From the NCBI GenBank assembly GCA_030425425.1, contig JAUIAO010000053.1, positions 1-43,962 on the forward strand: 43,962 nucleotides of DNA. The letters are read 5' to 3'. This DNA comes from Bacteroidia bacterium (lineage in GTDB: Bacteria > Bacteroidota > Bacteroidia > Cytophagales > Cyclobacteriaceae). The translations under genes were made by a program, and so were the position numbers. Under the pieces are notes generated by a model. That model searched no databases. It had not been told where the DNA came from and saw only the letters and a list, made by a program, of their open reading frames with translations. Shown here one piece after another: positions 1 through 8,379 of the stretch (position 1 is the stretch's first letter; each line of letters opens with the position of its first letter).

Positions 1-583
1 TATTGTCATTATCCAGTGTATATACCACTGTGGTAGTCAATTTACCCGGGTATCCTTCTTCGCCATCTTCACTCACGTATGTCAATTCCAGGGCTACTCC
101 GTTTTCTACTTCTACAGGTTTTGCTGACCAGTTGACCATGTCAAAACCATTCACACCTCCGTGAAGATGGTTTGCTCCATTATTAGTTGCCAAAGTATAT
201 TCTTCTCCATCCAAAGAGAATTTGCCTCCAGCTATTCTATTGCCATATCTACCAATCAACGCTCCAAAAAATGAGCTGGCATCCAGGTATCCCTGAACAT
301 CATCACACCCTAAGACAACATCACCTAGGTTTCCTTCTTTGTCTGGAATCTGAAGTGAGGTCACGATACCTCCAAAAGTGATCACTTTCATCGTCACATC
401 GTTGGTATTTTTCATTGTGAATTCTGTCACTGCCTCTCCATTTTCGAGGTTGTCAAATGGTGCACTGACTATAGTGGCCTTTGGCTCAGAAGTAGCTTCA
501 GAATCCGTTTTTTTGTCTTGTTTTTGGCTACAGGAAAAAGCCAAAACCAGTACAAGCAGCATTAAAGGTTTAAAAGTTTTCAT
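1..583 (-). CDS. galM: Aldose 1-epimerase (galactose mutarotase) lipoprotein, 3' end cut by window
   Basis: Reading from the ATG at 583 gives an open frame to the window edge (about 194 codons seen), so the C-terminal half with its catalytic residues is missing. The N-terminus MKTFKPLMLLVLVLAFSC is a lipoprotein signal with Cys18 as the lipidated residue, followed by a polar linker. Around residues 60-130 the protein shows the mutarotase hallmarks: ITFGGIVTSLQIPDKEG, LIGRYGNRIAGGKF with the sugar-contacting NRI segment, and NGANHLHGG. The family interconverts alpha and beta anomers of aldoses. Next to araBDA it probably feeds the correct arabinose anomer to AraA, but in the periplasm or outer membrane rather than the cytosol. 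A strong terminator separates it from araA, so it needs its own promoter or read-through. The family call is firm; the substrate is inferred. Confidence 0.9.
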   Translation of the reverse strand, partial: MKTFKPLMLLVLVLAFSCSQKQDKKTDSEATSEPKATIVSAPFDNLENGEAVTEFTMKNTNDVTMKVITFGGIVTSLQIPDKEGNLGDVVLGCDDVQGYLDASSFFGALIGRYGNRIAGGKFSLDGEEYTLATNNGANHLHGGVNGFDMVNWSAKPVEVENGVALELTYVSEDGEEGYPGKLTTTVVYTLDNDN

Positions 584-605
584 TGGTTCTAAGGATTAGG
601 TATTG

Positions 606-640
606 GTAAAAAGCCCTAATCATTTGTCATGATTAGGGCT
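606..640 (-). terminator. Rho-independent terminator after araA
   Basis: A perfect 11-bp inverted repeat (612-622 with 630-640, arm AGCCCTAATCA, 7-nt loop) is followed on the minus strand by five T residues (607-611). It lies just after the araA stop codon and would end the araBDA transcript before the mutarotase gene. Confidence 0.85.
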
Positions 641-655
641 GCAATTTAATAATGA

Positions 656-2155
656 TTACATATTATTCTGGAAGAGGTGATAATACACTTCGTTCCAATG
701 TAGTTGATCTTTGAACTGTCTGGTCTTAGTCTCTTCATCGATTACCAGTAATTCGATGCCCGCCATCTCTGCAAAATCTTCAAAGTATTCTGTTGTCAGA
801 GCTTTTGAGAAAACTGAGTGATGTGCTCCGCCTCCCAAAATCCATGTTTGTGCAGAAATTTCCAAATTCGGCATTGGATCCCAAAGTACTCTTGCAACAG
901 GAAGTTTCGGCAATTCATGTTCAGGTTTCAAGGCATTTACCTCATTCACTACCATTCTGAACCTATTCCCCATGTCCACAACAGTCGCCATCAATGCTGG
1001 CCCTGCATCTACATCGAATACCAATCTGGCCGGATCTTCTTTCCCGCCGATTCCCAACGGATGAATTTCGACTTTTGGTGTACCCATTGCAATAGAAGGA
1101 CATATCTCTAGCATGTGAGAACCTAACACGCGACTTCTGTCTTTCTGAAAATCATAAGTGTAATCTTCCATGAAAGATGATCCACCTTCAAGGCCCTGAT
1201 CCATTACTTTGGCAGCTCTTACCAAAGCGGCTGTTTTCCAGTCACCTTCACCACCAAATCCATAACCGTCAGCCATCAATCGTTGTGTAGCGATTCCTGG
1301 CAATTGTTTGAATCCATGTAGATCTTCGAAGGTGTCCGTATAGGCACCAAAACCACCGTCTTCCAGGAATCTTCTCAAAGCGATTTCAATCTTCGCTGAG
1401 TCCTTCAAATTAGGGTTTTTCAATACGGCATCAGACACCTGATATACATCTCCATATTCTTTTACCAAAGCATCTACCTCACCGTCAGTTACCTGATTGA
1501 GGATTTCTACTACATCACCGATTCCCCAGGTGTTCACCTGGAATCCAAACCTCATTTGTGCTTCTACTTTGTCACCTTCAGTCACCGCGACCTGCCGCAT
1601 ATTGTCACCGATTCTGGCTATTTTGGTATTTTGCCACACATGCCACCCAGCTGCCGCTCTCGCCCAAACGCCAAGTCTCTTTCTTGGTGCTTCTTCTTTC
1701 CAGTGACCTACGATCACTTTTCTGTTTTTCCTCAAACGAGAAGCCATGAAACCGAACTCACGTCCACCATGAGCTGTCTGGTTTTCGTTCATGAAATCCA
1801 TATCGATTTCACTCCAAGGAATCTCTGTATTGTATTGTGTATGGAAGTGTGCCAGTGGCTTGCTCAATGTCTGAAGACCTTTGATCCACATTTTTGCAGG
1901 TGAGAAAGTGTGCATCCACACTACCATCCCTATCACGTTTTCAGTGGTGTTAGCTTCTACACAGATTTTGGTAATCTCATCTGGTGTAGTTACTACAGAC
2001 TTATATACCACTTTTACAGGTACGTGCTCGCTATCGTTGAGCGCTTTTGCAATTTCTTCAGAATGTACTGCTACATTTTTCAATGTCTCAGGTCCATAGA
2101 GGTGCTGGCTTCCAGTTACAAACCAAACCTCAAAGTCTTTTAGGTTATCTAGCAT
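656..2155 (-). CDS. araA: L-arabinose isomerase AraA
   Basis: This enzyme converts L-arabinose to L-ribulose in the cytosol, the first step of the bacterial pathway; it needs Mn2+. The 499 residues match the usual length of about 500. The expected active-site residues are visible: Glu303 in GFGGEGDWK, Glu330 in [10 protein letters not shown], His347 in GSHMLE and His446 in GGGAHHSVF, equivalent to Glu306, Glu333, His350 and His450 of the E. coli enzyme. The N-terminal [12 protein letters not shown] is also typical. It is the last gene of the araB-araD-araA group and is 88 nt after araD, a gap filled mostly by an interspersed palindromic repeat. A terminator follows directly. No signal peptide, as expected. 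Confidence 0.98.
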   Translation of the reverse strand: MLDNLKDFEVWFVTGSQHLYGPETLKNVAVHSEEIAKALNDSEHVPVKVVYKSVVTTPDEITKICVEANTTENVIGMVVWMHTFSPAKMWIKGLQTLSKPLAHFHTQYNTEIPWSEIDMDFMNENQTAHGGREFGFMASRLRKNRKVIVGHWKEEAPRKRLGVWARAAAGWHVWQNTKIARIGDNMRQVAVTEGDKVEAQMRFGFQVNTWGIGDVVEILNQVTDGEVDALVKEYGDVYQVSDAVLKNPNLKDSAKIEIALRRFLEDGGFGAYTDTFEDLHGFKQLPGIATQRLMADGYGFGGEGDWKTAALVRAAKVMDQGLEGGSSFMEDYTYDFQKDRSRVLGSHMLEICPSIAMGTPKVEIHPLGIGGKEDPARLVFDVDAGPALMATVVDMGNRFRMVVNEVNALKPEHELPKLPVARVLWDPMPNLEISAQTWILGGGAHHSVFSKALTTEYFEDFAEMAGIELLVIDEETKTRQFKDQLHWNEVYYHLFQNNM

Positions 2156-2195
2156 TTTTTAATTGTGTTATCTTCTAATAATAATTAAGTCTTTA

Positions 2196-2246
2196 CCCCA
2201 CCTGTCCTCCCCTTAAAAAGGGGAGGTGCCGTAGGCGGAGGGGTTA
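2196..2246 (-). repeat. Bacteroidota-type interspersed palindromic repeat between araD and araA
   Basis: The element has an inner hairpin of 9-bp arms (2206-2214 with 2218-2226, CCTCCCCTT/AAGGGGAGG) and a partly pairing outer part (ACCCC near 2195-2199 with GGGGT at 2241-2244), plus a small CCG-CCTA-CGG hairpin. Read on the minus strand it begins TAACCCCTCCGCCTACGGC, closely resembling dispersed repeats I recall from many Bacteroidota genomes. The araD stop codon (2244-2246) lies inside its edge. Only one copy is in this window, so its repeated nature rests on prior knowledge. Confidence 0.7.
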
Positions 2247-2945
2247 GCTCTGTCCGTAATAAGCGTCTTTTCCGTGCTTTCTTTCCCAATGTTTTTTGAT
2301 CAAAGCATCCTTCAGTCTTGGTGCTTCTGGGTTGATCTGACGAGTGATCAGTGCCATTTTCGCCAGTTCTTCCAGCAACTTGCTATTGAATACAGATTTG
2401 GCGGCAGTTTTACCCCACGCGAATGGACCATGATTACCAAGAAGAATCATTTCTACTTCGTTGTGATCTAGTCCCTTATCTGCAAAACAGTCGATAATCT
2501 GCTGACCGGTCATGTGCTCATAATTACCTTGGATCAGCTCATCGCTCATTGGAGGAGCACAAGGAATGTCCTTAGTCAAATAATCAGCGTGTGTGGTTCC
2601 GAAAATAGGAATATCCTGCTGAGATTGTGCCCATGAGGTAGCGTAAGTAGAGTGAGTGTGAGTAATTCCACCTATCGAATCCCAAACTTTATACAAAAAA
2701 GCATGAGTCTTGGTATCAGAAGATGGTCGCATAGATCCTTCTACTACATTGTTGTCAAAATCAACAATTACTATATCCTCTGGTTTCAAAATCTCATAAT
2801 CTACCCCGCTCGGCTTGATAGCAAATACTCCTTCTTTACGATCTACAGCACTCACATTACCAAATGTGAAAATCACCAGATCATAAGCAGGCAGCTGCAT
2901 ATTAGCTTCGTAACACTCTCTTTTAAGTTCTGTGTACTTCGACAT
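2244..2945 (-). CDS. araD: L-ribulose-5-phosphate 4-epimerase AraD
   Basis: This cytosolic class II aldolase-fold enzyme converts L-ribulose 5-phosphate to D-xylulose 5-phosphate, which enters the pentose phosphate pathway. At 233 residues it has full family length. The zinc ligands are visible as His96 and His98 in GGITHTHSTYA and His172 in LLGNHGPFAWG; Asp77 in SSDTKTH matches the catalytic Asp of E. coli AraD, and GNVSAVDR plus KPSGVDY form the phosphate site. It starts 3 nt after the araB stop, so the two are very likely co-translated. The family normally ends in YYGQ; here the last codon is an extra Ser and the stop is supplied by the adjoining palindromic repeat. Confidence 0.97.
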   Translation of the reverse strand: MSKYTELKRECYEANMQLPAYDLVIFTFGNVSAVDRKEGVFAIKPSGVDYEILKPEDIVIVDFDNNVVEGSMRPSSDTKTHAFLYKVWDSIGGITHTHSTYATSWAQSQQDIPIFGTTHADYLTKDIPCAPPMSDELIQGNYEHMTGQQIIDCFADKGLDHNEVEMILLGNHGPFAWGKTAAKSVFNSKLLEELAKMALITRQINPEAPRLKDALIKKHWERKHGKDAYYGQS

Positions 2946-2948
2946 TTC

Positions 2949-4607
2949 TTATTTGTTATTGATATTGTTTTCTACAAATTCTCCGAGCAGTTCATACTTG
3001 GTATAAATGCTATTGTATTTTTCTACAGTCTCAGGATTAGGATAATAAGTCTTCTCAAATCCATTACCCATTGCTGGTACTGCTTCTGCCATAGATGGGT
3101 AAATTCCTGCTGCAACAGCAGCGTACATTGCCGCACCTAATGCTGGTGCCTGATCAGAAACTGCAACTTTGATCGGCATATTCATCACATCAGCGAGTGT
3201 CTGCATCACGAAACCTGATTTCTTGGCTACACCACCGATACCAACAACAGAGTTGATTACCACACCTTCTTCTGCGAATCGATCTGCAATCTTCTTTGAA
3301 CCATAGGCGATCGCTTCTACCAAAGCTCTGAACATGTGAGGAGCACGTGTTCCAATACTAAGGTTTACAAAGGCTGCTTTTAGGTTTTGATTGGCATCTG
3401 GTGTTCTTCTACCATTCACCCAATCAAGTGCTATTGGCGCAGATTCGCTGATTGGAGTTGCCTCTGCTTGTTTAGATAATTCTGCTATCAATTTATCCTT
3501 TGCAGCTTCCATCTGGTCAGGTGTCAAAGTATCCGCCAGTAAATTATCCAAAGGCCAGGTCAATACATTTTTGAACCATGCCAATACATCACCAAATGCT
3601 GACTGACCAGCTTCCAAACCAATCATACCCGGGATGATAGAACCATCTACTTGACCACAGATACCTTTGATAGTCTTATCTCCTACTACGGAAGCTGGGG
3701 ACACTACCATATCGCAGGTTGAAGTACCCATCACTCGTACCAAAGTGTTTTCCTCTACCTCAGCACCTACTGCTCCGGAGTGCGCATCGAACGTACCAAC
3801 AGCAATCACCACATCAGTAGTTAATCCTAACTTCTCAGCCCATTCCGCACTAAGAGTGCCAGCTACTTCATCAGAGGTGTAAGTTTCCTCAAAAAGATTT
3901 TTCTTAAGATCAACCAGATATGGATCCAGTTTTCCCAGATATTCATCTGCAGGCAATCCGCCCCAGCTCTCATGCCACATGGCTTTGTGACCAGCAGCAC
4001 ATCTGGATCGTTTGAAGCTGGCCAATTCAGGCTCACCTACCAGTAGGTAGGTCATGTAATCACAGTGCTCCACCCATGAGTGCGCATTGTTTTTTACCGC
4101 TTCATCTTCTCTAGCTATATGAAGAATTTTAGCCCAAAACCACTCTGAAGAGTAGATTCCACCTTCAAATTTGGTATAATCGATCCCTCCCCATGTTCTG
4201 GAAAGCTCATTGATTTCATCTGCCTCAGAGATAGCCGTATGATCTTTCCAAAGCACCATCATGGCATTTGGGTTTTCGGCAAATTCTGGTAATAGAGAAA
4301 GAGCCTTTCCTGAAGTATTCACAGGTATTGGAGAAGATCCAGTAGTATCAATACAAATTCCCTTTACAGCTGCAGGATCAATGCCCGATTCTTTTACTAC
4401 CTCTTTAATGGTAGATTCCATTCCTTCAATGTGATCAAGCGGATGCTGACGAAACTGATTCGTCTCCGGATCGCAATATTTACCTTCTTTCCATCGCTGA
4501 TACCAATGGACTTTGCTTCCAAGTGTTTCTCCATTGCTCGCATCTACTAATACTGAGCGAACTGAGTCACTTCCAAAGTCCAAGCCAATTACATACTGTT
4601 TTTCCAT
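2949..4607 (-). CDS. araB: Ribulokinase AraB
   Basis: This FGGY-family kinase phosphorylates L-ribulose with ATP to give L-ribulose 5-phosphate. It has 552 residues, close to the 566 of E. coli AraB. The N-terminal ATP-binding strand YVIGLDFGSDSVRSVLVD, the substrate region GGIDYTKFEGGIYSSEWFW, the GTFDAHSGAVGAE segment, and the C-terminal FGGY signature region (GIGGVAKKSGFVMQTLADVM) are all present. It is the first gene of araB-araD-araA. The 232 bp between it and the GH127 gene hold a candidate AraR operator at 4780-4798, so araBDA probably has its own arabinose-responsive promoter, separate from the upstream glycosidase genes. Confidence 0.97.
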   Translation of the reverse strand: MEKQYVIGLDFGSDSVRSVLVDASNGETLGSKVHWYQRWKEGKYCDPETNQFRQHPLDHIEGMESTIKEVVKESGIDPAAVKGICIDTTGSSPIPVNTSGKALSLLPEFAENPNAMMVLWKDHTAISEADEINELSRTWGGIDYTKFEGGIYSSEWFWAKILHIAREDEAVKNNAHSWVEHCDYMTYLLVGEPELASFKRSRCAAGHKAMWHESWGGLPADEYLGKLDPYLVDLKKNLFEETYTSDEVAGTLSAEWAEKLGLTTDVVIAVGTFDAHSGAVGAEVEENTLVRVMGTSTCDMVVSPASVVGDKTIKGICGQVDGSIIPGMIGLEAGQSAFGDVLAWFKNVLTWPLDNLLADTLTPDQMEAAKDKLIAELSKQAEATPISESAPIALDWVNGRRTPDANQNLKAAFVNLSIGTRAPHMFRALVEAIAYGSKKIADRFAEEGVVINSVVGIGGVAKKSGFVMQTLADVMNMPIKVAVSDQAPALGAAMYAAVAAGIYPSMAEAVPAMGNGFEKTYYPNPETVEKYNSIYTKYELLGEFVENNINNK

Positions 4608-4779
4608 GGGGATTTTGTGATACGTTTGTTTTCTCTCTATTTAATTCTATGATTTCATCAACCTTCCAATGCCATTCACTTCCGCCACCTCATTACACTC
4701 TTCATAATTCAAACTGAGTAAATCATGGGTTTTTCACCAATTAGGCATTTCGCGGGTAATTTAATCAAAATATTTTATT

Positions 4780-4798
4780 AAGTGTATTTATTACAATT
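4780..4798. promoter_or_regulatory. Candidate AraR operator upstream of araB
   Basis: AAGTGTATTTATTACAATT matches 15 of 19 positions of the palindrome AAATGTAATAATTACATTT found upstream of araR, including TGTA and ATTACA in register. It lies about 175 bp upstream of the araB start. The region is AT-rich and only two good sites are in the window, so this is an inference from the shared pattern and the known link of AraR to araBDA in Bacteroides. Confidence 0.5.
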
Positions 4799-4839
4799 AT
4801 TTTTAAATTTCATATTATCAAGCAGTTAACGAAGCTAAT

Positions 4840-7236
4840 TCATTCTGCTTTTAGCAATCTGACATAGTATATTCCTCCTGCAATCGATCCCGGTTTTGCC
4901 TCAAACTTCAGATTCAGTTTACCATCTTTCATGTTGTCCAGAATGTCCTGTGGAATTTGATAATCCACATCATAAAAATCTCCATGAGGCTGTCTTTCCA
5001 AAGTGACGTCAGCTAGTAATTGCTCATCCATTTTGATATAAAATGATCTACCAGAGTCTCCTCCGAAATAGGTGATGCGCAGGATCTTACCTTCCTTATC
5101 AGGGTTATTCAAATTGTAACTAAACCATCCCGATGCATGTCTCCAAAATTTACCAGCATGCATGCCAGATTCAGTATCAACTGCTTTGAAACCGTGATCA
5201 GACTCTGGCTGCTGCTCTCCAGTACCAATTTGATCTACCGTTTTAGCCTCCAATTCAAGAGCAATACGCTCTTGCTCTCTTACTTCTTTCATTCGTTTTT
5301 CTAGTCCATCCTCGCTGATCACCGGCCAATACAACATGTATCTGGCTTCATGAATGGTATAAAAAGGAACCAATTTCAAATTCTTAAACATGTCTTGATT
5401 GATGTTGCCTGAAAAAGAAAACTCAAGTCCCTCACCACTAGTTGGCTCTATTTTACCAGCAAGCGAATTAACATCATTGCTTACGATGAGTGGTGCTTCA
5501 TCTATTGGGTATAAATCTCCTTGGGCAATGTGTGTCATACGGCTGTCATCAGCAAAAAGCCCGGGAGTATTTTCCGTATCGGTCACAGCTCCCAAAACGA
5601 ATGGGCCATGTGAGAAAGAAACCCAATCTGAACCGTCTGGCAATCGATCAACTTTCGTTTTCATTCTGAAAATCATTGAAATTTGGTCTCCTGATTTCCA
5701 GTCATTGCTGATTTCGATATAGGCTCCATCACCAGCAATATCCATTGCTAATCCATTAACAGACAATTGTACAGACCCGTCCTCTATCCATTCAGGTTTT
5801 CTGATCAATAGTTTGAATGACATAGGTTGATCCAATTCTAACGTAAAGTCCACCTGAGAACTAATATCAAAACTTGCGTTTTGCTTGAGTTTGATCCCTT
5901 TTTCTTCCCAATTCAAAACTGAAGGAATAAACAAATTCACCATCAAATCATCGCCCTGATGAGTATAAACTAACTCACCATATTTGCCATGATTTTCGAT
6001 GCCTGAGCCAACGCAGCACCAGAACCCTTCATGAACCTGAGAATAAACACGATAATGCTGCGGACGGATCGGTGTGAAATAAACAAAGCCCCCATCAGGA
6101 TGCTGTGAAGACAAGATATGGTTGTACAATCCTTTCTCGTAAAAGTTGAGGTATTTAGACTGAGGCTCATTCAGGAACAACATTTTTGACAGTCGGAGCA
6201 TGTTGTATGTATTACAAGTTTCCGGCCCCTGATTGGAATTGATCATAGAAGAAAAATCATCCACAGGGTTGAAATGCTCACGAACACTATTACCTCCGAT
6301 GGTGATAGATCGGTTTTCAACGACGGTATTCCAAAAAAACTCTGAGGCTTTGTGCCAGTTTTCATCACCGGCCAATTCTGAAACTTTCTCAAAGCCAATA
6401 ATCTTCGGAATCTGGGTATTGGCATGCATACCCGACAATTTATCTTCTCCTGATACTAATGGGTCGAGAATGTGATTATGAGAGAATCTCCGGGCCAGCT
6501 CTAAGTACTTTTCTTCGCCAGTGATTTCATATACATCCGCAAAAGTCTCGTTCAACCCACCATGCTCACTTCGCAGCATTTCCTGAATTTGCTCATCCGA
6601 CAGGTTGGCGGTCACATCCAACATCCAATCGGTCAATCTGATCAACATGCCTTTCGCCTCTTCTATGTCAGCGATCTGATATGCATCCCGAAGGCCAGCA
6701 TATATTTTGTGAATATTGTAAAGAGGCACCCATCTGTCATTGAGCGAGAAACTCCCAGCTCTAATATTGCCTTCTTTGATTTCTGCCCACATTTGGTTAC
6801 TTCCGGGGATTCCTCCAAGGTATCCAGTTCCCAAATTGTCTTGAGCACGTTTTAATTCTGAAATCACATAGTCTAGTCGCTCTTTCACATCTGAGCGATC
6901 AGTAGCGGCGTACATGTTAGAAAGTGCGGAAACATAATGCCCGCCGATATGACCATCGAGGCCCGTATTTTCCCAGTTCCCATACTTTTCCGCCTTTGGT
7001 TGCAGACCCCCTTCAATGAGATATGGAGCTAATAAACGATCCGGATCAAGCTCTATGATATAATCTAAATCCGTATTTTGAGCTTCATAAAACGGACTCT
7101 GCAATAATTCAACTTGCGATAATTTGTACGAATCAACTCGACCTTGAACAGTAACCAATTGTACTGTTTCTTTATTTGAACCACATCCGAAGAGAAGAAT
7201 AATTGAAAATGCCAGAAAGGTCGTTTTATACATCAT
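4840..7236 (-). CDS. GH127 beta-L-arabinofuranosidase lipoprotein
   Basis: The longest open frame starts at 7278, but ATG codons at 7236 or 7233 give a proper lipoprotein signal (MYKTTFLAFSIILLFGC), so I use 7236. Numbering from 7278: Glu353 and Cys355 (GPETCNTYNM) and the Cys421-Cys422 pair (GFWCCVGSG) match Glu338, Cys340, Cys417 and Cys418 of bifidobacterial HypBA1, whose zinc-bound cysteine thiolate is the nucleophile. GH127 enzymes release L-arabinose from beta-L-arabinofuranosides such as extensin-type hydroxyproline arabinans or rhamnogalacturonan II side chains. Residues about 690-812 look like the extra beta-domain (DUF6805-like) common in Bacteroidota members. It is the last glycosidase before araB. 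The family call is firm; the natural substrate is inferred. Confidence 0.93.
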   Translation of the reverse strand: MMYKTTFLAFSIILLFGCGSNKETVQLVTVQGRVDSYKLSQVELLQSPFYEAQNTDLDYIIELDPDRLLAPYLIEGGLQPKAEKYGNWENTGLDGHIGGHYVSALSNMYAATDRSDVKERLDYVISELKRAQDNLGTGYLGGIPGSNQMWAEIKEGNIRAGSFSLNDRWVPLYNIHKIYAGLRDAYQIADIEEAKGMLIRLTDWMLDVTANLSDEQIQEMLRSEHGGLNETFADVYEITGEEKYLELARRFSHNHILDPLVSGEDKLSGMHANTQIPKIIGFEKVSELAGDENWHKASEFFWNTVVENRSITIGGNSVREHFNPVDDFSSMINSNQGPETCNTYNMLRLSKMLFLNEPQSKYLNFYEKGLYNHILSSQHPDGGFVYFTPIRPQHYRVYSQVHEGFWCCVGSGIENHGKYGELVYTHQGDDLMVNLFIPSVLNWEEKGIKLKQNASFDISSQVDFTLELDQPMSFKLLIRKPEWIEDGSVQLSVNGLAMDIAGDGAYIEISNDWKSGDQISMIFRMKTKVDRLPDGSDWVSFSHGPFVLGAVTDTENTPGLFADDSRMTHIAQGDLYPIDEAPLIVSNDVNSLAGKIEPTSGEGLEFSFSGNINQDMFKNLKLVPFYTIHEARYMLYWPVISEDGLEKRMKEVREQERIALELEAKTVDQIGTGEQQPESDHGFKAVDTESGMHAGKFWRHASGWFSYNLNNPDKEGKILRITYFGGDSGRSFYIKMDEQLLADVTLERQPHGDFYDVDYQIPQDILDNMKDGKLNLKFEAKPGSIAGGIYYVRLLKAE

Positions 7237-7307
7237 AAAGGAAAAATTTGGGTTGAAAAACGATAAATTCTCAATCAACCCGAGTTCAATAAGTCAGGAC
7301 TATATTT

Positions 7308-7345
7308 AAACAAAGAGTCTCAGCACCTTATCAATACCGAGACTC
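7308..7345 (-). terminator. Hairpin with T-rich tail between GH43 and GH127
   Basis: A 7-bp inverted repeat GAGTCTC/GAGACTC (7315-7321 with 7339-7345) with a 17-nt loop is followed on the minus strand by TTTGTTTAA. The loop is long, so this is a weak terminator or attenuator rather than a strong one. Confidence 0.5.
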
Positions 7346-7375
7346 CCATAATATTTTTGAAACAAGACATTTATA

Positions 7376-8365
7376 TTACTTCAGGTCATCTGGATTGACT
7401 ACAGGCCATCCATTATCATCCCAGGTCATTTCCATAATCTTAAGTTTTGATCTTCCATCATCTTGCATATCATAAGCATGAAAAACGAAATAATCTTTAC
7501 TATCAAATGAATAGGCACTGTTGTGACCTACACCTGGATATCTTTTATTTCCCTCCAGCACAAGTGAACCTCCTCCCTGATCCATTCTTACACCATTTTT
7601 ATCCAAGTATGGTCCGGTCACCTTATCTGACCTACCTACCACTACCTTATAAGTACTATTCTCTCCCCGGCAGCAATAATCCCATGAAACGAACAAAAAA
7701 TAAGAGGTGTCTTTTTTGAAAATAAATGGTGCTTCGATAGCTCCATCTCCTGGGTTGGTATCCAAAAGCGTATCTGTTCTGGCTCTTTTGGCCAAAGTCA
7801 ACCACTCCTGAGGCTCGGCCAATTTATCTCGATCGGGCACTAATTTGACCATTTTGATGCCTCCCCAGAATGAACCAAAATTCATCCACGGATAGCCGTC
7901 TTCATCCTGAATGATATTGGGATCTATAGCGTTCCAAAAATCACGATTTGGAATGGACTGAACAATCGGTCCATGATCTACCCATTTATAATCCGGATCC
8001 TTTGGATTCAAAGTGGTGTTTGTCACTAAACCAATAGCCGAAGTATTTTTTGCAAATGCAGACACACTATAATAGAGATAATACTGACCATTGTAAAAGG
8101 AAATGTCAGGCGCCCATATATGCCCTCTAAATCCAGTGACCACATCTTGTGTCCATTCTGGAGGTCGCCGGCCAAATACCGAAGGTTCTTTTTTCCAGGA
8201 TTCCATATCTGTGGAAGACCAGACCGATATTCCCCACCCTGTACAATAGAGATAATAAGTGTCTCCCTGCTTGATCATTACCGGATCATGAACGCCGATA
8301 TTTTTTTCCTGAGCCTTTACACTCCATGAGAACAAGACAATAAATACTAGAATTAGATTTTTCAT
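7376..8365 (-). CDS. GH43 arabinan endo-1,5-alpha-L-arabinosidase, secreted
   Basis: The protein has 329 residues with a signal peptide (MKNLILVFIVLFSWSVKAQ) and a single five-bladed GH43 propeller. The catalytic triad is visible: Asp27 in GVHDPVMI (base), Asp148 in NAIDPNII (pKa modulator) and Glu211 in GAIEAPFIF (acid); His296 in FVFHAYD fits the metal-site His of endo-arabinanases. VHDPVMIKQGDTYYLYCTG and GHIWAPDISFYNGQYYLYYS are characteristic of the endo-arabinanase subfamilies. It lacks a lipobox, so it should be periplasmic, or secreted if another route exists. It starts 14 nt after the second GH43 gene stops, so the two are co-transcribed. Endo- versus exo-action cannot be settled from sequence. 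Confidence 0.92.
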   Translation of the reverse strand: MKNLILVFIVLFSWSVKAQEKNIGVHDPVMIKQGDTYYLYCTGWGISVWSSTDMESWKKEPSVFGRRPPEWTQDVVTGFRGHIWAPDISFYNGQYYLYYSVSAFAKNTSAIGLVTNTTLNPKDPDYKWVDHGPIVQSIPNRDFWNAIDPNIIQDEDGYPWMNFGSFWGGIKMVKLVPDRDKLAEPQEWLTLAKRARTDTLLDTNPGDGAIEAPFIFKKDTSYFLFVSWDYCCRGENSTYKVVVGRSDKVTGPYLDKNGVRMDQGGGSLVLEGNKRYPGVGHNSAYSFDSKDYFVFHAYDMQDDGRSKLKIMEMTWDDNGWPVVNPDDLK

Positions 8366-8379
8366 TTTCTAAGCTTTTA

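Noticed and set aside
2196-2246. Riboswitch or attenuator specific to araA
   Set aside because: The sequence matches the form of a dispersed Bacteroidota repeat and starts at the araD stop codon, so an inserted repeat is the simpler explanation.
7237-7278. Longer N-terminus of the GH127 protein
   Set aside because: The first 14 residues precede a complete lipoprotein signal that starts at the ATG at 7236 or 7233.
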